Shown here piece after piece: positions 59,030 through 64,000 of a DNA stretch of 64,000 nucleotides. The notes under the pieces are model-generated. The model was not told the DNA's origin and made no database searches. It worked only from the letters and a program-made list of their open reading frames with translations. Position 1 is the first letter of the stretch; every line of letters begins with the position of its first letter. The stretch covers positions 965,393 to 1,029,392 of the forward strand of contig JAQUPZ010000001.1 in assembly GCA_028716365.1 (NCBI GenBank). The letters run 5' to 3'. This DNA is from Kiritimatiellia bacterium. Lineage in GTDB: Bacteria; Verrucomicrobiota; Kiritimatiellia; UBA8416; YA12-FULL-48-11. The position numbers were made by a program, and so were the translations under genes.

Positions 59030-61438
59030 ATGAAAGTTCCAGTCAGTTGGTTAAAAGAATATGTTGATTTTGATGCTTCGCCGGAAGAGCTTGCAAAGAA
59101 ACTTACTTTTTCCGGCACCGAGGTTGAATCCATTCAGACTATAGGCGGGGACTTCAAGGGTGTGGTTGTTGGTGAAGTGCGTAGTATTGAAAAACATCCC
59201 GGCGCGGATAACCTGCTCGTATGTAAAGTAAACTCAGGCAGGGAAGAAGTGTCTGTTGTATGCGGCGCCCATAATTTCAATGTGGGCGACAAGGCTCCAC
59301 TTGCTCTTGTCGGCGCCGAACTTCCGAACGGCATGAAGATAGAGGAACGGAAAGTCAGGGGTGTGATTTCCATGGGGATGCTTTGTGCTGAAGATGAGCT
59401 TGGATTGTCCGATGATCACAGCGGCATAATGCTTGTTTCTCGAAACATTCCTGCCGGTACTCCGTTTTCTGAAGTGGCTGGTCCTCCGGAAACAGTCTTG
59501 AGTGTGGAAATTACATGGAACAGGCCGGATTGCCTGAGTATTATCGGCATGGCAAGGGAAGTGGCGGCACTTTTTCGAACCAGTATTAAACTTCCTTCTG
59601 TTGATTTTATGGAACGGGGAGAGCCGGTTGAAATGCTGGCTGATGTTGATCTCCAGGATGTGGAAGGATGTCCTCGCTATACGGCGCGTGTGCTTACGGA
59701 TATCAAACTTAAACCATCACCTTCATGGATGCAGAAACGTCTAACGCTCTGCGGAGTGCGACCAATCAATAACGTCGTGGATATTACTAATTATGTTCTA
59801 TTGGAATGCGGTCAGCCTTTGCACGCGTTTGATTATGAATTATTGACAGATCACAAGATCATTGTCAGGCGTGGCCATACTGGGGAGAAAATGACCACGC
59901 TGGATGGAATTGAACGGCAGGGATTGGAAAAATCAGTTCTTATTACTGATCCGGCTCGTGCAGTGGCGCTGGCAGGTGTCATGGGCGGAGCAGGGAGTGA
60001 GATAAACGACAATACCAGGAATGTTCTGCTGGAAAGTGCTTTTTTCCATCCGCCTGACATTAGAAGGACTTCATCGAAGCTGGGGCTTTCTACAGAATCT
60101 TCTTATCGTTTTGAACGGGGTGTTGATATTGGAGGCGTTGAATGGGCCAGCAGGCGTGCGACGGCGCTTATGGTTGAGCATGCCGATGCCGTTGCGGCAC
60201 AAGGAGTTATAGATGTATATCCGAATAAACGCCCTGAAAAAAAGATTAAATGCCGGTTTCAAAGCGTAAAAAATCTTCTTGGTGTTGATGTAGCCGACGA
60301 GGAAATAGTTAACATCATAAAATCGCTGGAATTTTCAATTACCGGTTGTAAAAAAGATCATTGTGTCGTCGGCGTGCCGACGTTCAGGCCTGACATTGAA
60401 ATTGAAGCGGATCTTATTGAGGAAGTGGCGCGGATTCATGGCTTGGACAAGGTGCCGACAATTGTTCCACAAGCCAGAGTAGTGGTGGACGCAGACGATT
60501 CGGTGACGCGGGCAACTATTGCCTGCAGGTCGAATCTGATAGGACTGGGTTTAATGGAAATTATGAATTACAGTTTCCTCTCCGAACAGCTTCTTAATGC
60601 GATTTCCTCCGCAGATATCGACAGTCGTGTGGTACTCCCGAACCCGGTGAGTTCAGATTACGCGGTAATGCGAAATTCCCTGATTCCGCAGATGGTTGAT
60701 ACACTTGGCAGGAACCTTGCACACCAGGTTGACAGTGTTTCCTTGTTTGAGATCGGCAAGGTATTTTTGAAGGATAATAACAACAAGATCAGCGAAGAGA
60801 ATCATCTTTGTATTGGACTCATGGGTAAGTCTGGCCGCGCAGGATTGAACAAATGTAAACCTGTTGAACGGGAAGAAATTTTTCTCTGGCTGAAAGGTGT
60901 TATTGAGGCTTTGGCTGTGTCACAACATGTTGGCAATTTGGTGTTTAAACCTTTAAATTGTTCTCGAATGGATGCTGATGGAGCTGTCTCAATCGAAATG
61001 AATGGTCATGTTTGCGGTGTCATGGGTTTGGTCAAGCAGGAAATCCGGAAGAAGTGGAGAATGATTGAACCTGTGGCAGTGGCAGAGATGAATATGGTCG
61101 CTTTGATACAGTGGATTTTTACTCCGTTTGAACTCCATTCCATACCTGTTTATCCCTCTGTTTCGCGTGACGTAGCCATGGTGGTGGACGAAAATGTGAG
61201 GCATGATGACATCCTGAAAATTATCAAAAAAGCTGCACCACAAGAGTTGACGGGGATTGAACTGTTTGATATCTTCCGTAGTGAGCACATAGGCGCATGC
61301 AAAAAGAGTATGGCTTATTCGCTCGTGTATCGTTCTTTGGAGCGTACCTTGACTGACGAAGATGCCAACAGGTATCACGAAATTATCAAGGAAGCTTTGA
61401 GGAAAGAATTAAAAGCAGAAATTAGAGAAGGTAAATAA
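59030..61438 (+). CDS. pheT: Phenylalanine-tRNA ligase beta subunit
   Basis: The 802-residue subunit has the standard order: tRNA-binding/EMAP domain (40-150, VRSIEKHPGADNLLVCKVN), B3/B4 editing region (about 205-400, MTTLDGIERQGLEKSVLITD, GVMGGAGSEI), B5 (about 400-475) and a C-terminal anticodon-binding-like domain (about 708-800, YPSVSRDVAMVVDENV). The length is normal (about 800). It has a strong ribosome site and forms one operon with pheS. Confidence 0.97.
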   Translation: MKVPVSWLKEYVDFDASPEELAKKLTFSGTEVESIQTIGGDFKGVVVGEVRSIEKHPGADNLLVCKVNSGREEVSVVCGAHNFNVGDKAPLALVGAELPNGMKIEERKVRGVISMGMLCAEDELGLSDDHSGIMLVSRNIPAGTPFSEVAGPPETVLSVEITWNRPDCLSIIGMAREVAALFRTSIKLPSVDFMERGEPVEMLADVDLQDVEGCPRYTARVLTDIKLKPSPSWMQKRLTLCGVRPINNVVDITNYVLLECGQPLHAFDYELLTDHKIIVRRGHTGEKMTTLDGIERQGLEKSVLITDPARAVALAGVMGGAGSEINDNTRNVLLESAFFHPPDIRRTSSKLGLSTESSYRFERGVDIGGVEWASRRATALMVEHADAVAAQGVIDVYPNKRPEKKIKCRFQSVKNLLGVDVADEEIVNIIKSLEFSITGCKKDHCVVGVPTFRPDIEIEADLIEEVARIHGLDKVPTIVPQARVVVDADDSVTRATIACRSNLIGLGLMEIMNYSFLSEQLLNAISSADIDSRVVLPNPVSSDYAVMRNSLIPQMVDTLGRNLAHQVDSVSLFEIGKVFLKDNNNKISEENHLCIGLMGKSGRAGLNKCKPVEREEIFLWLKGVIEALAVSQHVGNLVFKPLNCSRMDADGAVSIEMNGHVCGVMGLVKQEIRKKWRMIEPVAVAEMNMVALIQWIFTPFELHSIPVYPSVSRDVAMVVDENVRHDDILKIIKKAAPQELTGIELFDIFRSEHIGACKKSMAYSLVYRSLERTLTDEDANRYHEIIKEALRKELKAEIREGK

Positions 61439-61663
61439 ACAAGTAGAGAAAACAAGGTTGTGGTTTTTTACCCATGAGTATATGTCTGAAAAATCTGTTT
61501 GATTGTCCGGTCTGGATAATACCGGAGATTAACGGATATTTTATTGTTGGAAAAACGAGGCGAATCGTCAGGGAAGTCAGCGATTTGCTTTTTTTATTTT
61601 ATGACTGGGGTGATTTGCGGTTGTTCTTTGAACAGTTAAGTACATGTTTTTCCCTTGGGAAAG

Positions 61664-61844
61664 AAATACCCTGCCTTGTTCGCAAACAGGCTGACGTCTC
61701 TGACCCGTTAGTTAAAAGTTAAGGGAGCTTGAATCCGGCGGCTACTGAAAGCCCTTTTCGGGGGACTCAGGAACCGAAGGCTAAAGCACCCACCTCGATT
61801 TCGAGGTTCAGAGATAAATGCCTCTACGACTTGGTGGGGTATTT
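61664..61844 (+). ncRNA. ssrS: 6S RNA
   Basis: The end stem pairs AATACCCTGCC (61665-61675) with GGTGGGGTATT (61833-61843), 11 bp including two GU pairs, giving the normal 6S length of about 180. The 5' part TGTTCGCAAACAGGCTGACG and CTCTGACCC matches the E. coli 6S block TGTTCGCAAGCGGGCCAGTC, and CACCTCGA...GAGGTTCA with GCCTCTACG matches its 3' half. A run of nine T follows the stem and acts as terminator. 6S binds sigma-70 RNA polymerase in stationary phase. It lies upstream of rarA and fau, its usual neighbours in many bacteria. Confidence 0.92.
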
Positions 61845-61861
61845 TTTTTTGGGGGTGAGGC

Positions 61862-63214
61862 ATGGACTTGTTCGAACAGAACGGTGCCCTGGGTGCCGAT
61901 AATGTTAAAAAGCCGCTGGCTGCGCGCATGCGCCCCCGCTGTCTTGAGGAAATAGTTGGCCAGGACAAGATCCTGGGACCCGGGAAACTGCTCAGGCGTG
62001 CAATTGAGGCAGACCGTCTTAACAGTATAATACTTTTTGGTCCTCCTGGTTGCGGCAAAACCTCGTTTGCGGAGGTAATTGCTGCAGTTACAAAACGGGC
62101 ATTCGAGCGTACCAGCGGTGTTATTTCAAATGTAGCGGAGTTAAGGGAGATTATCCGCAAGGCCGCCTATCGGAGGCAGCAAGAGCATAAAGAAACAATC
62201 CTTTTCATAGACGAAATTCACAGGTTCAACAAGTCCCAGCAGGATGTTCTTCTTCCCCATGTGGAAGATGGCACCGTTACGCTGATAGGGGCAACGACAC
62301 ACAATCCTCTTTTCTTCATCAACACGCCGCTTACTTCCCGTTCGTTGATATTTGAACTGGAACCTCTTTCCGAGGATGCAGTCAGACAACTTGTGTTGAG
62401 AGCATTGTCGGATAAAAGAGGATTGGCGGCGTTCAAGGTTGAAATTACAGATGATGCAATAGCGCATCTTACCCGGATGTCTGAGGGCGATGCACGCCGT
62501 GCGTTGAACGCGCTTGAAATTGCCGTGCTTACAACCCAGCCGGGCGCTGACGGGAATATCAGCCTGACGCGCGATATAATCGAAGATTCGATCCAGAAAA
62601 AAGCCGTGGTTTACGATCATGATGAAGACGGGCATTACGACACCATTTCCGCATTCATCAAAAGTGTACGCGGCTCTGATCCGAATGCGGCAGTTTACTG
62701 GCTGGCGAAAATGATCTACGCCGGAGAAGATCCGCGGTTCATCGCCCGCCGGCTGGTGATACTTGCTTCTGAGGATATTGGCAATGCCGATCCCCGCGGA
62801 CTTACAGTGGCAGTGTCGGCGATGCATGCCGTGGAGTTTGTGGGAATGCCGGAGGCAAGGATCATTCTTTCGCAGGCCACCACCTATCTTGCTACTGCGC
62901 CGAAAAGTAATGCCGCATACCTGGCAGTTGAAAAAGCCATAAAGGATGTGGAACAGGGACGGACATTGAAAGTACCTGAGCATCTCAAGAATATTAAGGT
63001 GAAAACAGCCGGTGGTGGTGCGGATAAGGATCAGAAATACGTGTATCCGCATGACTACGACGGGCATTTTGTAGAACAGGAATATGTGCCGACTTCCACG
63101 AAATATTATTTACCGACCAGGGAAGGATATGAGGAGGTCATAGTCAGGCGGATGGAAGCCCTGCAGGCGTCAAGTTCCGGCAGGAAACGGACAGCAAAGA
63201 ACGGGACGAAATGA
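61862..63214 (+). CDS. rarA: Replication-associated recombination AAA ATPase RarA (MgsA)
   Basis: The 450-residue clamp-loader-like AAA+ protein has the N-terminal arm and Walker A in LFGPPGCGKTSFAEVIAAVT, Walker B in ETILFIDEIHRFNKSQQD and sensor region RTSGVISNVAELREI. The C-terminal tetramerisation domain contains DHDEDGHYDTISAFIKSVRG and KNSNAAYLAVEKAI-like sequence. It acts at stalled replication forks. The start follows a GGGGGTGAGG site just after the 6S terminator. The last four bases overlap fau (ATGA). Confidence 0.95.
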   Translation: MDLFEQNGALGADNVKKPLAARMRPRCLEEIVGQDKILGPGKLLRRAIEADRLNSIILFGPPGCGKTSFAEVIAAVTKRAFERTSGVISNVAELREIIRKAAYRRQQEHKETILFIDEIHRFNKSQQDVLLPHVEDGTVTLIGATTHNPLFFINTPLTSRSLIFELEPLSEDAVRQLVLRALSDKRGLAAFKVEITDDAIAHLTRMSEGDARRALNALEIAVLTTQPGADGNISLTRDIIEDSIQKKAVVYDHDEDGHYDTISAFIKSVRGSDPNAAVYWLAKMIYAGEDPRFIARRLVILASEDIGNADPRGLTVAVSAMHAVEFVGMPEARIILSQATTYLATAPKSNAAYLAVEKAIKDVEQGRTLKVPEHLKNIKVKTAGGGADKDQKYVYPHDYDGHFVEQEYVPTSTKYYLPTREGYEEVIVRRMEALQASSSGRKRTAKNGTK

Positions 63215-63783
63215 AAAACAAGGAAGAACTGCGCCGATTGATCTCTGAGCAACGTGCAAAGATGCAACCGGAATGGACCAGGGAAAGCAGTTTGCTTGCA
63301 CAGCGAATGCTCGTGGCGCTTCCTGAATTCAGGAAGGCTTTGTCGGTTTGTTGTTACATGGCTGTGTCCGGAGAAACAGAGACAGATCTGATTATTGAAA
63401 GATGCTGGAAGAACGGCAAGAAGGTTTGTGTGCCGGCTTTCCGGAAAGAGATTAAGGCCTATGGGCTGGCAGAGTTCAGGAAAGATATGCACGTGGTGCC
63501 GGGACGTTTCGGTGTTTCCGAGCCGGAAAATCCGGAATGGAAGGCTGTCGATGATGTTGATTTTATTGTGGTGCCTGGCCTCGCTTTTGATCCACAAGGG
63601 GGTCGGGTGGGGCACGGGGGAGGATATTATGACAGGATTCTGGAGGGAATGAAGAAGGTTTTCAAGGCCGGCCTGGCTTTTGAATTCCAGATTTTTGACA
63701 GAGTTCCCATGCTTGATGAAGATGTAAGGATGGATGCAGTGATTACGGAGAAACGGGTGTTGACCCGGATTAAGTGTGTATAA
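63211..63783 (+). CDS. fau: 5-formyltetrahydrofolate cyclo-ligase
   Basis: The 190-residue protein converts 5-formyl-THF to 5,10-methenyl-THF with ATP. Family features are KNKEELRRLISEQRAKM at the start, the folate/ATP region VPGLAFDPQGGRVGHGGGYY with the glycine-rich GHGGGYYDRIL motif (residues about 137-150) and the C-terminal MLDEDVRMDAVITEKRVL. The start overlaps rarA by four bases. A fau gene next to 6S RNA is a known arrangement in proteobacteria. Confidence 0.95.
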   Translation: MKNKEELRRLISEQRAKMQPEWTRESSLLAQRMLVALPEFRKALSVCCYMAVSGETETDLIIERCWKNGKKVCVPAFRKEIKAYGLAEFRKDMHVVPGRFGVSEPENPEWKAVDDVDFIVVPGLAFDPQGGRVGHGGGYYDRILEGMKKVFKAGLAFEFQIFDRVPMLDEDVRMDAVITEKRVLTRIKCV

Positions 63784-63832
63784 CAGGCAGAGTAAAAAGC
63801 GCGGGTAGCGCTATTCAGAGGAGGGTTAAGGT

Positions 63833-64000
63833 ATGAATGGTGTGATTATAGGAGTAGCAGCAGGTTTGGCGGGCATAGGGCTCGGTTACCTGATTCGTTA
63901 TATGCAGGGACGGTATGGTGCTGAAACATCGGAGAAGAGAGCCGATCAGGTGCTGAAAGATGCAAAGCGTGATGCAGAAACAATCCGCAAGGAGGCACAG
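63833..64000 (+). CDS. rny: Ribonuclease Y, N-terminal part (cut by window edge)
   Basis: The 56 visible residues start with a single membrane anchor (VIIGVAAGLAGIGLGYLIRY) and continue into a charged coiled coil (ADQVLKDAKRDAETIRKEAQ), the N-terminus of RNase Y, an endoribonuclease of the HD/KH family. The strong ribosome site GAGGAGGG is nine bases upstream of ATG. The C-terminal KH and HD domains lie outside the window, so the assignment relies on the N-terminus only. Confidence 0.82.
   Translation, partial: MNGVIIGVAAGLAGIGLGYLIRYMQGRYGAETSEKRADQVLKDAKRDAETIRKEAQ

Noticed and set aside
61474..61722. 82-residue open frame between pheT and rarA
   Set aside because: It overlaps the 6S RNA by about 60 bases, has no ribosome site of note and no recognisable family.
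1..64000. CRISPR array, tRNA, rRNA, integrase or transposase gene
   Set aside because: No regular spacer-repeat array, tRNA cloverleaf or recognisable recombinase was found. The absence of an integrase makes the attC-like arrays orphan, though one may lie outside the window.

Overview
The window looks like a chromosome segment from a polysaccharide-degrading bacterium of the PVC superphylum, most likely Lentisphaerota or Kiritimatiellota. This is inference from gene content: two Tat-exported FGly sulfatases, three Tat-signal aldo/keto-reductase-like proteins, secreted Gfo/Idh/MocA and xylose-isomerase-like proteins, a PcRGLX-type lyase, GH-like proteins and a NagX-type acyltransferase. No rRNA, tRNA, CRISPR array, prophage or transposase was recognised.

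Layout. 1-4946 (+): M20 peptidase, sugar epimerase, small membrane protein, DapA-family aldolase/lyase, secreted protein and a Tat protein. 5237-10351 (+): LacI regulator with its own palindrome and promoter, then glutamate dehydrogenase, Gfo/Idh/MocA oxidoreductase and class III aminotransferase, closed by a strong hairpin. 10366-13823 (+): two transcription starts that share a duplicated promoter-leader, driving Tat and secreted sugar proteins. 13895-19320 (-): flavoprotein, YdcF, patatin, creatininase, then two small genes separated by attC-like sites and headed by an attI-like element. 19613-28359 (+): a 1440-residue lyase, a metallo-beta-lactamase and a GH-like protein. 28711-29850 (-): NagX-like acyltransferase. 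30025-35587 (+): two sulfatases and a spermidine-synthase-fusion protein. 35610-47602 (-): RNase D-like nuclease, two-component system, LpoB/COG3014/PEGA envelope operon, TPR and STN lipoproteins, PQQ-type propeller, MazEF-type pair and two HNH genes. 47602-56425: GH5-like enzyme divergent from an AraC regulator, then Tat protein, Gfo/Idh/MocA, MFS transporter and NagA. 57476-64000 (+): cupin, pheS, pheT, 6S RNA, rarA, fau and the start of rny, a conserved housekeeping block.

The most unusual signal is a set of integron-like structures without an integrase in the window. Three related elements of about 60 bp (19256, 42927 and 47445) each end in an integron-type core site 5-12 bp before the start codon of a minus-strand gene. 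Two of the three head short arrays of small genes (HNH nucleases, lipoprotein, unknown membrane protein, MazEF pair). These genes are separated by 34-72 bp imperfect palindromes with attC architecture, and stop codons fall in or just past the R''-like core.

Other repeated DNA includes REP-like double hairpins at 5052, 19452, 24038, 51473 and 54046, two hairpins sharing the core ATAC-NATGA-GTAT, a hairpin repeat on both sides of the patatin gene, and an 88-bp promoter-leader duplicated before 10475 and 11623. The metabolic genes together suggest use of sulfated, acetylated amino-sugar-containing polysaccharides and pectin-like material. That link is inferred from gene families only.
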